DNA of 46,321 nucleotides from Collinsella sp. (GTDB lineage: Bacteria > Actinomycetota > Coriobacteriia > Coriobacteriales > Coriobacteriaceae). The DNA lies in contig DXMU01000006.1 in the NCBI GenBank assembly GCA_019414025.1, positions 1 to 46,321 on the forward strand, written 5' to 3'. Shown here piece after piece: positions 1-8,814 of the stretch. Below the pieces are notes generated by a model. The model was not told the origin of the DNA, made no database searches, and saw only the letters and a program-made list of their open reading frames with translations. The position numbers and the translations under genes were made by a program. Position 1 is the stretch's first letter, and each line of letters starts with the position of its first letter.

Positions 1-1148
1 TCAACCAAGTAGGCGGCATCGCCCGACGCAAAGCAGTACATATCGGCGGGCAGGCGCAGGTCATAGCTACCACAGGCCGCGGGCGCGTTTTTGGCGGCAA
101 GAAGTGGTGGGCGCTTAGCGGACGCCTCGTCCTCCCCTTGCGGAGACAGCTCAACCGCCACGTCGTAGGTGCGATGCGTCGTCATCCCCCGCGACCAGGC
201 GGGCTCAAAGGAGATGGTCTGGCCGCGCAGCAGGTCCAGCACATATACGATGCTATGCTCGGACAGCGGCAACTGACGCTCGGCAACAAAACCGCTGCGG
301 GCAAAGTCGTACGACGCCGAACGCGAGCTTGTGATGTCATCGAGATAGGCAACTGTCGTCACAACAAGGTTGAGCAGCTTTGCCGATGTTTCGTCAAAGG
401 CCTCAGGTGAATGGACAAACGTGAGCTTCTTGCCATAGGAGAACGTGCCGCCGCGCACGTAGGCATCGGCCATGCCGTCGATGTCCTTGACCACGTAGGA
501 GACCGATCCACAGCGAATGCGGAACTCGAGCGCCCAGCTAAAGCGGTCAGCGAACAGCGGATTGTAGTACGGCACCAACGAGGGCTCCAACGCCGCTTTG
601 GGGGCGTCGGGATCAACGGCACCGGCAAGCTTGCGGCGCATGCTCGCCAGCTCATCCATGCGCGCGTCCGAAAGATCGGAAAGCGCCGCCACAAGGCTCG
701 GGCTCGTGGGGACGGGCGCCGGGAAGGGAAAGTTGGGGTTGACGGCCGGCGCGGCGGACGCGGCGCGCGCGGGCTGTTTCGGCTGCGCCGTAAACGTGCG
801 AACCGGCGTGCGCAAACCTTCGACGGGCTCGGCGCCGCTGGCATCCAAATACGCCAGCGCCGTGGCAATAGCGTGCTTACACATACCGGGATAGCGGTAT
901 GCGGCGGGGCAGTCGCAGTCGTAGTCGATAACCTCGTGCTCGTCCATGTCGAGCGCCACGTGCGTCTTGTACAGGTCACCGCGCGAGCCGCGCACCGTGC
1001 CCTCGACCGTCACGTTTTTGGAGAAGCGCGAGCCGCTGTCCTCGATCGACAGCACGGCACCGTTGAGCATGAGCGAACGCCCCTTCATAAAGGTGCCGCT
1101 CAACGCCGCCTCTTTGCGAAGCGCCTGCACAAACGTCCCCTGCGCCAT
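1..1148 (-). CDS. SWIM zinc-finger protein, probable N-terminus of an SNF2-type helicase (partial)
   Basis: The reading frame is open from an ATG at 1148 to the left edge of the window, giving 382 residues without a stop. A GGAGGAAG ribosome site lies about 5 nt before the start. Residues 78-92 carry the SWIM pattern C-x-C-x9-C-x-H (Cys78, Cys80, Cys90, His92) inside an N-terminal domain. An Ala/Pro-rich linker follows, then a region resembling the SNF2-associated domain of bacterial SWIM helicases. In those families the ATPase follows further downstream, here outside the window, so the helicase part is inference from domain order. It is the last gene of a leftward run after dnaE, 28 bp away. 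It could instead be a stand-alone SWIM protein. A shorter overlapping open frame at 359-979 is a shadow. Confidence 0.72.
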   Translation of the reverse strand, partial: MAQGTFVQALRKEAALSGTFMKGRSLMLNGAVLSIEDSGSRFSKNVTVEGTVRGSRGDLYKTHVALDMDEHEVIDYDCDCPAAYRYPGMCKHAIATALAYLDASGAEPVEGLRTPVRTFTAQPKQPARAASAAPAVNPNFPFPAPVPTSPSLVAALSDLSDARMDELASMRRKLAGAVDPDAPKAALEPSLVPYYNPLFADRFSWALEFRIRCGSVSYVVKDIDGMADAYVRGGTFSYGKKLTFVHSPEAFDETSAKLLNLVVTTVAYLDDITSSRSASYDFARSGFVAERQLPLSEHSIVYVLDLLRGQTISFEPAWSRGMTTHRTYDVAVELSPQGEDEASAKRPPLLAAKNAPAACGSYDLRLPADMYCFASGDAAYLV

Positions 1149-1176
1149 CACTTCCTCCAATCTCACCCGGGGTAGC

Positions 1177-4100
1177 TTAGATCACCGTCACGCGACCCTG
1201 GTTACCCACAATGGCCTTGGCCTCGGCCAGCAGCGGAATCGAACGCGCGTTGACCTTGGCAGGTACCTCGGCACGCAGCACGCGCCCGTCCACCTGCTCG
1301 ATAAAGATCTCCACGCGGTCGCCGCCCGGGTTAGCGGTGAGCACCGTGGCCAGGCGCGCCATATTGCCCTGGCTAAAGCGGCTGTTAGGCACCATGACCT
1401 CAAACACCTTGGGCTTGTTGCTCTCCTCGTTGAGTTCAAGCGGCACGATCTCCTGCGCGATGATCTGGTCGCCGCGGTCCGAGCGCTCGAGCTTGCCCTT
1501 AATGCGCACAAACGCGTCGGACAGCTGCGCGCCGGTCTCGGGATCGACCTCGCCGTACAGGTACCCCTCGGCCTCTTTGTAGGTCTTGGGGAACACGACG
1601 ACGGTGGCCTCGCCTTCCATGTCCTCGAGCTGCACGATGCCCATGGGGTCACCGTTTTTGGTCACGCGCTTGGACACGCTCGAGACCATGCCGGCCCACC
1701 ACAGCGCCTTGCCCTCGGGAATCTCCTGGTTGATGGTGCCGCCCGTAGGATTCTGAACTTCGTAGCCGGTGTCGATCTGCGAGAACGAGAAGTCACGCGC
1801 CTTGGCTAGTGCATACTCAAACGGGCGTAGCGGGTGGTCCGAGACATAGATGCCCAGAACCTCCTTCTCCTGACTCAACTTAAGGTGGCGGTCCCATTCC
1901 TGGCCATCCGGATCGGGCACGCTCACCTCAAAGCCCGAGCCCTCAACGTCGCCAAACATATCGAAGAACGACGTCTGGCCGCTCGCGCGATCCTTCTGGC
2001 GCTTTACCGCGGCATCGATGATGTTCTCGGGGTTGTTCTTGTCCACAAAGTGCATCATCTGACGACGCGGATACCCCGTGGAGTCGAAGGCGCCTGCCTT
2101 GATGAGCGATTCGATCACGCGGCGGTTGGCCTGGCTCGAGTCCACGCGCTCGACAAAATCGTGCAGCGTCTTAAACGGACCGCCCGCCTCGCGCTCGGCG
2201 ATAATCGCCTGCGCCACGCCGGTGCCCACGCCGCGGATGCCGGCCAGACCAAAGCGCACGCCCTCCTTGGTAGCCGTGAACTCGGTACCGGACTCATTGA
2301 CATCTGGCGAAAGCACGGGGATGCCGTCGTGACGGCACGCCGAGACGTAATGAACGATCTTGTCGGTCTTGCCCGTGTAGGACGTCAGAACGGCCGCCAT
2401 GTACTCGTGCGGATAGTGCGCCTTGAGCCACGCCGTCTGCATAACCAGGATGGCGTAGCCGGCGGAGTGCGACTTGTTAAAGGCGTAAGATGCGAACTCG
2501 AGAACATCGTCCCAAATCTTCTGGGCGACCTCGCGCGTGTAGTTGTTCTTGATAGCGCCGTTCATCCAGTGGTCGTAGGTGGTCTCGTCCGAGCCATCCT
2601 CCCAGTGCAGCACCGTCGACGTGAGCAGCTTGATCTTTTTCTTAGCCACGGGTTTACGGATACGCGAGTCCGATTCGCCCTTGGAGAAGCCGCACATCTC
2701 GACGGAGATGAGCATAACCTGCTCCTGGTAGACCATGGTGCCGTAGGTTTCGCCCAGGATGTCGTCCAGGCGGTCGTCGTAGGAAACCGCCGGTTCCTTG
2801 CCGTTCATACGGTTGATGTAGGACGAGACCATGCCGGCGCCCAGCGGGCCCGGGCGGTACAGAGCGATCAATGCCACGACGTGCTTGTACTCGGTGGGCT
2901 TCATGTTCTTGATCGTGGCCGTCATGCCGGCGGACTCGACCTGAAAGACGCCGGCGGTGTGGCCGGAACCCATGAGCTTAAAGATCTCGGGGTCGTCAAA
3001 GGGAATCTCTTCCTCTTTGATGTCGATGCCGAAGTTCTTCTTGATGTTTGCCTTTGCCTTGGAGATAACAGTCAGCGTGCGCAGGCCCAAGAAGTCCATC
3101 TTGAGCAGGCCCATGTCGGCAACGGTATGGCCCTCGTACTGGGTAATCTCGACGCCGCCCTTGGTGTCGAGCTTGGTGGGCACGTGCTCGTTGACGGGGT
3201 CGCGGCAGATCAGAACGGCGCACGCGTGCACGCCCTCGCCACGGGTGAGGCCCTCGATTGAGAGCGCCGTGTCGATGATGCGGCGGGCGTCGTCGTCCTT
3301 TTTATATGCCTCGGCAAAATCGGGGTTAAACAGGTCCTCTTTGCCGGGTTGCTTTTCGAGCACCTGCTTGAGCTTGACCTTGGGGTCGCTCGAGACCATC
3401 TTGGACAGACGCTGGCCCATGTAGACCGGGTAGTCCAGGACGCGAGCGGCGTCGTTGATGGCCTGCTTGGCCTTAATGGTCGAGTAGGTGATGACGTGGG
3501 TGACCTTCTCGGGGCCGTAGAGCTGGCGAACGTGCTCCACGACCTCGAGGCGCCGCTCATCGTCGAAGTCCATATCGATATCGGGCATCTCGGTACGCTG
3601 CGGGGACAGGAACCTCTCGAACATCAGGCCGTTCTCGAGCGGATCGAACGCGGTGATGTTCATGGCGTAGGCGACGATAGCGCCGGCAGCCGAGCCACGG
3701 CCGGGGCCGACGCCAATGCCGTTGTCCTTGGCCCATTGCACGTACTCGGCAACAATCAAAAAGTAGGCGGCAAAGCCCTTGTCGCAGATGACTTTGTATT
3801 CGTACTCAAAGCGCTCTTTGATGTTGACGCCACCGATCTCGCGCGTGGCCCAGTCGTCACCGTAGTGCTGGCGCAGGCCCTTCTCGCACTCGCGGCGGAA
3901 CTGACTCTCGTGCGTCTCGCCGGGGTCGAGCAACGGGAAGCGCGGCAGGATGATGGAGTCCCAGTCCAGCTCGACGTAGCACTTGTCGGCGATCTCGAGC
4001 GTGTTGTCGCAGGCCTCGGGGCAATACGGGAACATCGCCCGCATCTCCTCCTCGGTCTTCATGTAAAACTCCGAGCCAGTCATGCGCATGCGGTTGGGGT

Positions 4101-4980
4101 CGTCGACCTTGGCGTTCATGCCGATGCACATGATGACGTCCTGCACGGGAGCGTCCTCGCGGCGCAGGTAGTGGAAGTCGTTGGTGGCGATGACCTTGAC
4201 GCCTACCTGCTTGGCGATGTCGATGAGCGTGCGGTCCATCTGCTCATCGGTCAGGCCGTTGTCGGTGGTGATGCCGTGTTCCTGGATCTCGATATAAAAG
4301 TCGCCAGGTTCGAAGGTATCACGGAAGGTCTCGGCCCACTTGATGGCGCCCTCCATGTCACCGCGGTCGATGTATTTGGGAATGATGCCCGCGATGCAGG
4401 CGCTGGTGCAGATCATGCCCTTGGCGTGGCGGCGCAGGTTGTCGAGCGTCACGCGGGGCTTGTAGTAAAAGCCCTGCACGGCTGCCTCGGAGACCGTCTG
4501 CATCAGGTTGACGTAGCCCTCCTGGTCCTTGGCCAGAAGGATCATGTGGTAGAGCTCGGGCTTATGGTCGCGGGCAAGGGTCTCGTCCGGCGTAAAGTAG
4601 ACCTCGCAGCCAAAGATGGGCTTGATGACCAGGGGCGGCTTGAGCTCGTCGATGTTGCCCCTCTCGTCCCACATGGCCATGTCCTTCACATACTGGGCAT
4701 GCTCGCGCGGGTTTTCCTCGGGATCGGGCTCCACCAGCTCGTCGCGGCGGTCCTTTTCCAAGAAGGCCTTGTCGTGGCTCCAGGTTTTGTACTCGGGCGT
4801 GTTGTGGTTGACGGCGTCGCAGGCCAGCGCCAGGTCGGGCACGCCATACATGTAGCCGTGGTCGGTAATGGCGACGGCGGGCATGCCCAACTCTACGGCG
4901 CGATTGACCATATCCTGGATACGGGTTGCGCCGTCGAGCATGGAGAAGACAGTGTGATTGTGCAGATGGACGAATGCCAT
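1177..4980 (-). CDS. dnaE: DNA polymerase III alpha subunit
   Basis: Replicative DNA polymerase catalytic subunit, 1267 residues against about 1150-1180 in typical DnaE. The N-terminal PHP domain starts with HLHNHT (residues 5-10) and has ITDHG at 38-42. The palm domain contains GPGRGSAAG and the catalytic acidic motif PDIDMDFDDERR near residue 465. The fingers carry RKPVAKKK and the C-terminal part has an OB-fold region (VSSVSKRVTKNGDPMG). The extra length sits mainly in an acidic insertion at about residues 58-118 inside the PHP domain, and in a short insertion after RKPVAKKK. The start is supported by GGAG about 9 nt upstream. It lies 204 bp downstream of addA on the same strand, with an inverted repeat between them. 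Identity is very secure. Confidence 0.97.
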   Translation of the reverse strand: MAFVHLHNHTVFSMLDGATRIQDMVNRAVELGMPAVAITDHGYMYGVPDLALACDAVNHNTPEYKTWSHDKAFLEKDRRDELVEPDPEENPREHAQYVKDMAMWDERGNIDELKPPLVIKPIFGCEVYFTPDETLARDHKPELYHMILLAKDQEGYVNLMQTVSEAAVQGFYYKPRVTLDNLRRHAKGMICTSACIAGIIPKYIDRGDMEGAIKWAETFRDTFEPGDFYIEIQEHGITTDNGLTDEQMDRTLIDIAKQVGVKVIATNDFHYLRREDAPVQDVIMCIGMNAKVDDPNRMRMTGSEFYMKTEEEMRAMFPYCPEACDNTLEIADKCYVELDWDSIILPRFPLLDPGETHESQFRRECEKGLRQHYGDDWATREIGGVNIKERFEYEYKVICDKGFAAYFLIVAEYVQWAKDNGIGVGPGRGSAAGAIVAYAMNITAFDPLENGLMFERFLSPQRTEMPDIDMDFDDERRLEVVEHVRQLYGPEKVTHVITYSTIKAKQAINDAARVLDYPVYMGQRLSKMVSSDPKVKLKQVLEKQPGKEDLFNPDFAEAYKKDDDARRIIDTALSIEGLTRGEGVHACAVLICRDPVNEHVPTKLDTKGGVEITQYEGHTVADMGLLKMDFLGLRTLTVISKAKANIKKNFGIDIKEEEIPFDDPEIFKLMGSGHTAGVFQVESAGMTATIKNMKPTEYKHVVALIALYRPGPLGAGMVSSYINRMNGKEPAVSYDDRLDDILGETYGTMVYQEQVMLISVEMCGFSKGESDSRIRKPVAKKKIKLLTSTVLHWEDGSDETTYDHWMNGAIKNNYTREVAQKIWDDVLEFASYAFNKSHSAGYAILVMQTAWLKAHYPHEYMAAVLTSYTGKTDKIVHYVSACRHDGIPVLSPDVNESGTEFTATKEGVRFGLAGIRGVGTGVAQAIIAEREAGGPFKTLHDFVERVDSSQANRRVIESLIKAGAFDSTGYPRRQMMHFVDKNNPENIIDAAVKRQKDRASGQTSFFDMFGDVEGSGFEVSVPDPDGQEWDRHLKLSQEKEVLGIYVSDHPLRPFEYALAKARDFSFSQIDTGYEVQNPTGGTINQEIPEGKALWWAGMVSSVSKRVTKNGDPMGIVQLEDMEGEATVVVFPKTYKEAEGYLYGEVDPETGAQLSDAFVRIKGKLERSDRGDQIIAQEIVPLELNEESNKPKVFEVMVPNSRFSQGNMARLATVLTANPGGDRVEIFIEQVDGRVLRAEVPAKVNARSIPLLAEAKAIVGNQGRVTVI

Positions 4981-5084
4981 GTGATGAGCTCCGATGCGGG
5001 TTCGTGTTCTGACTGAACGATTTTACCGCACGGCGCGGACAGCACCCGAACCTAGCCAAACCCACACGGGCAGTCTTTTTGCAG

Positions 5085-5146
5085 TTGCGGTGAAATAGTT
5101 CCGGTTTGGGCAATCTAGGCCGTAAACAGGAACTATTCCACCGCAA
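5085..5146. repeat. 62-bp imperfect inverted repeat between addA and dnaE
   Basis: Arms 5085-5107 and 5124-5146 pair over 23 bp with two mismatches around a 16-nt loop. The left arm begins TTGCGGTGAAATAGTTCC. There is no T-run after either arm, so it is not an obvious intrinsic terminator. It has no second copy in the window. It could be a regulatory hairpin in the dnaE leader or a repeat-family member. Confidence 0.6.
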
Positions 5147-5184
5147 GTTATGGTGAGGATGGAGCGCGGGCGGCGCCGGTTGGA

Positions 5185-8100
5185 CTAGAGGTTGTAGGTG
5201 ACCACTTGGGGCTCGGTGGGCTCGGCAGAGGAAATCTGGTCGACTTGCTCCACGCGGACGAACTTGACGGTCACGGCCTCAAAGCCCGCCTTGTGCAGAA
5301 CATCAGCGTAAACGCGCGCCTGCAGGGCGTGCTTCCCCTGCAGCTGTTCCGGCGTCTCGTCCGGCGTGCCGCCCGTCTTGTAGTCGATGACCAGCGCGCG
5401 TGACGAATCCGCCGGGTTCGTCGCCAAAGCGTCGATGGCGCCCTCGGCATATGCACCGTAGCGGGCGATGTCCTCGTCCTCGCAGCCCAGCGAAAAGAAC
5501 GGCACCTCGGCGCGAACGCACGGCCACGCGAGCAGGTCGGCACGAACAGCCGACTTGAGCCAGCGGTCCAGGGCAACGTCGAAGCGCTCGCGCTGCTCCG
5601 GCGTCAGGCGCCACAGGCGAGCCAGGGCGTCGGCGCGCGCGGTGGGCAGCGCATCGGCACCCATCTCGATCAGCCACTGGCAGGCGGCATGGAACGCCGA
5701 GCCCAGCGCCATGGGGTTGCCGGCGGGCTCAACGGCGGCTACGCCTGCATCCGTCATCTCGGAACCATCCGACTCCGCATCATCGCCGGCCTCGTCCATG
5801 GGCGTGTGTGCCTCGGCGGCACGGTCCTCGGACTCGGCATGCAGCGACGCAGCAATTGACGAGTAGCTGTACGAATCGCGCGCCGGATACGGGCAGGTGC
5901 CCATGCGCACGCCCACCGCCTGGGGATACACGAGCTCAAACGCATCGGGCTCGGGGTCGGCAGGACCGGGCACAGTTGAGTGCGCAGCATTATCGGCGGC
6001 ATCGGCATCGCCGCGGACAAGCCTGCCCTCGGCATCCAGAGAAGCATTGGCCTCAAACGACTGCTCGCCAAAAGCAAAATCAGCCAGCGAGATGAGCTCG
6101 TAGTCGCCCGGCTGGGAGTTGTCGAACACCAGGCGGTCGGCATCGAGCTGCGGCATGTCCAGGGCATCCGTCGGCAAAATGCGTCGCAGCACGTCGTAGG
6201 TCAGATCGGTCTCGGCGTCGAAGGTCGGCGCGCACACCTTGCCGCGGCTCACGCCGGCATCCATCGCCAGAATGACCAGCTCTCGCGCACGCGTCATGGC
6301 GACATAGAGTAACCGAGCCCGCTCCTCGAGCGAAAGCTGCAGGTCATCGTTGCGCAGGCGAACGAATGCCTCGGCGGGAGAACCCGTCGCGCAGACGTCC
6401 TCCATGAGCTCCGGCGGCAACCATAGCGACGTGCCCTTGCCCTTAAACGCATGCTCAAACTGCTTTTTGACGTCATCGCCCTTCACGAACGTACCGTCCG
6501 CGAGTTTAACGCCGTCGAAGCGTGCCGGCAGCGCCACGACCTGCGCCCCGCCGTCGACGCGACCCATCTGCGCCGCACCGGACGACTTGCGCACGCCAAA
6601 GCACTCGGCAACTGCAACGACCGGATACTCCAGGCCCTTGGACGCATGCACGGTCATGATGCGCACCGCGCCGTCGCCCTCCTCGTTGAGGGCGCCTGGG
6701 GCCTCCTTGCCCGCCAAGAAGCGGTCGAAGGCAAGCGCAATGGAACGCGGCGAGTTACCGAACTCGGCCTCCGCCTCGGCCACGGCATCGAGCGCCTTAA
6801 GCACGTTGGCGGCAATGGCCCTGCCCTCGGGACCACGCTGTGCCAGACGCACAAACCAGCCGGAGGCGTTGACAGTATCGCGCGCGATGGCGGCGAACGA
6901 ATCGCGCCCCACACGGCGAAGCGCGTAGCGCAGCACCTCGCGGGCGCGCGTCACGAGCGGCAAGTCTTGCAAACCCGGCACATCGAAATCGCTCATGATA
7001 CCCGCATCGATGTTGCGGCGCGAGGTCTCCCCCGTCTGGTCGTCCAGCTTGGTCGCCAGCGCCAGGAACTCCTGGGCGCCGAGCGCAAACATCGGCGAGG
7101 CGAGCAGCGGCATAAGGCCCTGCGCCGTATCGGCCGGATTGGCGAGTGCGCAGACCAGGGCACGCACCGTCTGCACCTCGGCTGCCTGGGCAAAGACCGA
7201 GCCGCCTGCGATCACGCAGTCGAGCCCCTGGTCGCGGAAGGCCTGCGCATAGACATCGGCGTTGGTCATGCGGCCCAGCAGCAGGACCATGCTGCCCTGG
7301 GGCTGGCCCGCTTTAACGAGTGCTTGGAATCGCTCCGCAATCGCGCGAGCTTTCGCCTGCGTTCGCTCCTGCGTACTGCCACCGGCAACGAGCAGCGCCT
7401 GGCGGCGCGATGCCTTCGCCTTGAGCTTGTCCTCGCGTTCGTCGCTCGGTTCAAGATCCAAGAACCCCTGCATCAAACCACCGGTGTCGCCGTCAAAGAC
7501 GCGCGCCACATAGCGCAGCACCTCGTCGTGGCTGCGGAAGTTGCGTACAAGCTTGACGAGCTCGCCGGCGGGGGCATCGGACGTGGCGACCGTCTCGGGC
7601 GCCGTCGTCGAACCCACCTTGCGCTCCTGGCGACGGAACACCTCGACCTCGGCACCACGGAAGCGGTAGATCGACTGCTGCGCATCGCCTACGGTGCACA
7701 GTGCGCGCTCCCCCGCGCCCGTCAGGTAACGGATCAAATCGACCTGCATCTGGTCGGTATCCTGGAACTCATCGATCATGACCATCTTAAAGCGACCCTC
7801 ATAGGCCGCTCGAATAGCCGGGTAGTCGCGCAGCGCCTCGTACGCCATACGCAGTAGGTCGTTGTTATCGAGCGCGGACTGGCCGGCCTTCAGCGCGCGA
7901 TACTCAGCCTCCACGGAACGGGCCAGGCCCACCAGCGCATCGAGCGCGGGACCACCGCAGGCCAGCACGATATTGATAAACGCATCGGCAGCCTCGGCCT
8001 TGAGTAGCTCCACCTGCTCCTTAGGAAACGCCTTGCTCGCCCGAGGCATGCTGCACGACATCATGAGTCGCGCCGCATCCTCCATGGTTTTGCCGCTCGC

Positions 8101-8811
8101 CTCAAACGCGTCGATGGCGTCGAGTGCCACCTGTGCCTTTTCGGTCGCGGCCTTGCTCGCACCCAACGCCGCGCGATAGGCGTCGGCAAGCGCCGAGGTG
8201 TCAGCCTGGCCGCGCGCCACGCGCACGTCGTCCATGCCGCCCGGCAACTGGCTCGACAGCTCCAGCAGGTCGCGCACCAGACCCTTGATGGTCGTACCGC
8301 CGCCAAAGGAACCGCCCTCGCCCGCCATGGGATACCAGGCATAGAGGGCTTTAAGCGATGCCGCGAGCTCGGGGGCGGCATCGGGTGCCGTCGCGCGACC
8401 CAGCACATGCTCAACAGCCTGATCCATGAGCTCGTCGGTATCGGTGAGCACCGTGAACTCGGGGTCGATGCCCAACTCCAGCGCGTGCGCGCGCAGGATA
8501 CGCGAGCACATGCCGTGAATGGTCGAGATCCATGCGTCGTCGACGGTCAGCGCTTCCTCGTCCATGCCCTCGTCGATAAGCGCACGGCGCACGCGGTCGC
8601 GAATCTCGGCCGCGGCATCTTTGGTAAAGGTAATGGCGAGCACCTGGTCCAGATGCTCAACGAACGGACCGGATTCGGGAGAGAGCGCGTAGACGATGCG
8701 GCGCGTGAGGGTAAAGGTCTTGCCCGAACCGGCGCCCGCCGAGACAAACAGCGGACGGTCGAGCGTCTTGACAATCTGCAGCTGTTGCGGCATCAAGGTC
8801 GAAAGATCCAT
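5185..8811 (-). CDS. addA: ATP-dependent helicase/nuclease subunit A (AddA)
   Basis: Helicase-nuclease subunit of the AddAB (RexAB) complex, which processes double-strand breaks for RecA loading. The protein has 1208 residues. Walker A SAGAGSGKT is at residues 24-32 and the DExx box VMIDEFQDTD near residue 340. The UvrD-type motif VI is present as RLLYVAMTRARE, and the C-terminal RecB-family nuclease motif (LVIDYKTGG) lies near residue 1142. The ATG lies 3 bp after the addB stop, with AGGGAGGG about 10 nt upstream inside the end of addB, so translation is probably coupled. A region of low conservation rich in Ala, Asp and Glu separates the helicase from the nuclease (about residues 920-1050). 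Confidence 0.95.
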   Translation of the reverse strand: MDLSTLMPQQLQIVKTLDRPLFVSAGAGSGKTFTLTRRIVYALSPESGPFVEHLDQVLAITFTKDAAAEIRDRVRRALIDEGMDEEALTVDDAWISTIHGMCSRILRAHALELGIDPEFTVLTDTDELMDQAVEHVLGRATAPDAAPELAASLKALYAWYPMAGEGGSFGGGTTIKGLVRDLLELSSQLPGGMDDVRVARGQADTSALADAYRAALGASKAATEKAQVALDAIDAFEASGKTMEDAARLMMSCSMPRASKAFPKEQVELLKAEAADAFINIVLACGGPALDALVGLARSVEAEYRALKAGQSALDNNDLLRMAYEALRDYPAIRAAYEGRFKMVMIDEFQDTDQMQVDLIRYLTGAGERALCTVGDAQQSIYRFRGAEVEVFRRQERKVGSTTAPETVATSDAPAGELVKLVRNFRSHDEVLRYVARVFDGDTGGLMQGFLDLEPSDEREDKLKAKASRRQALLVAGGSTQERTQAKARAIAERFQALVKAGQPQGSMVLLLGRMTNADVYAQAFRDQGLDCVIAGGSVFAQAAEVQTVRALVCALANPADTAQGLMPLLASPMFALGAQEFLALATKLDDQTGETSRRNIDAGIMSDFDVPGLQDLPLVTRAREVLRYALRRVGRDSFAAIARDTVNASGWFVRLAQRGPEGRAIAANVLKALDAVAEAEAEFGNSPRSIALAFDRFLAGKEAPGALNEEGDGAVRIMTVHASKGLEYPVVAVAECFGVRKSSGAAQMGRVDGGAQVVALPARFDGVKLADGTFVKGDDVKKQFEHAFKGKGTSLWLPPELMEDVCATGSPAEAFVRLRNDDLQLSLEERARLLYVAMTRARELVILAMDAGVSRGKVCAPTFDAETDLTYDVLRRILPTDALDMPQLDADRLVFDNSQPGDYELISLADFAFGEQSFEANASLDAEGRLVRGDADAADNAAHSTVPGPADPEPDAFELVYPQAVGVRMGTCPYPARDSYSYSSIAASLHAESEDRAAEAHTPMDEAGDDAESDGSEMTDAGVAAVEPAGNPMALGSAFHAACQWLIEMGADALPTARADALARLWRLTPEQRERFDVALDRWLKSAVRADLLAWPCVRAEVPFFSLGCEDEDIARYGAYAEGAIDALATNPADSSRALVIDYKTGGTPDETPEQLQGKHALQARVYADVLHKAGFEAVTVKFVRVEQVDQISSAEPTEPQVVTYNL

Positions 8812-8814
8812 GGT

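Noticed and set aside
3349..5016. 555-codon plus-strand open frame
   Set aside because: It is antisense to dnaE. High-GC third-position bias produces long shadows; there are no motifs.
5085..5146. Transcription terminator of addA
   Set aside because: The stem is strong, but neither strand has a T-run directly after it.
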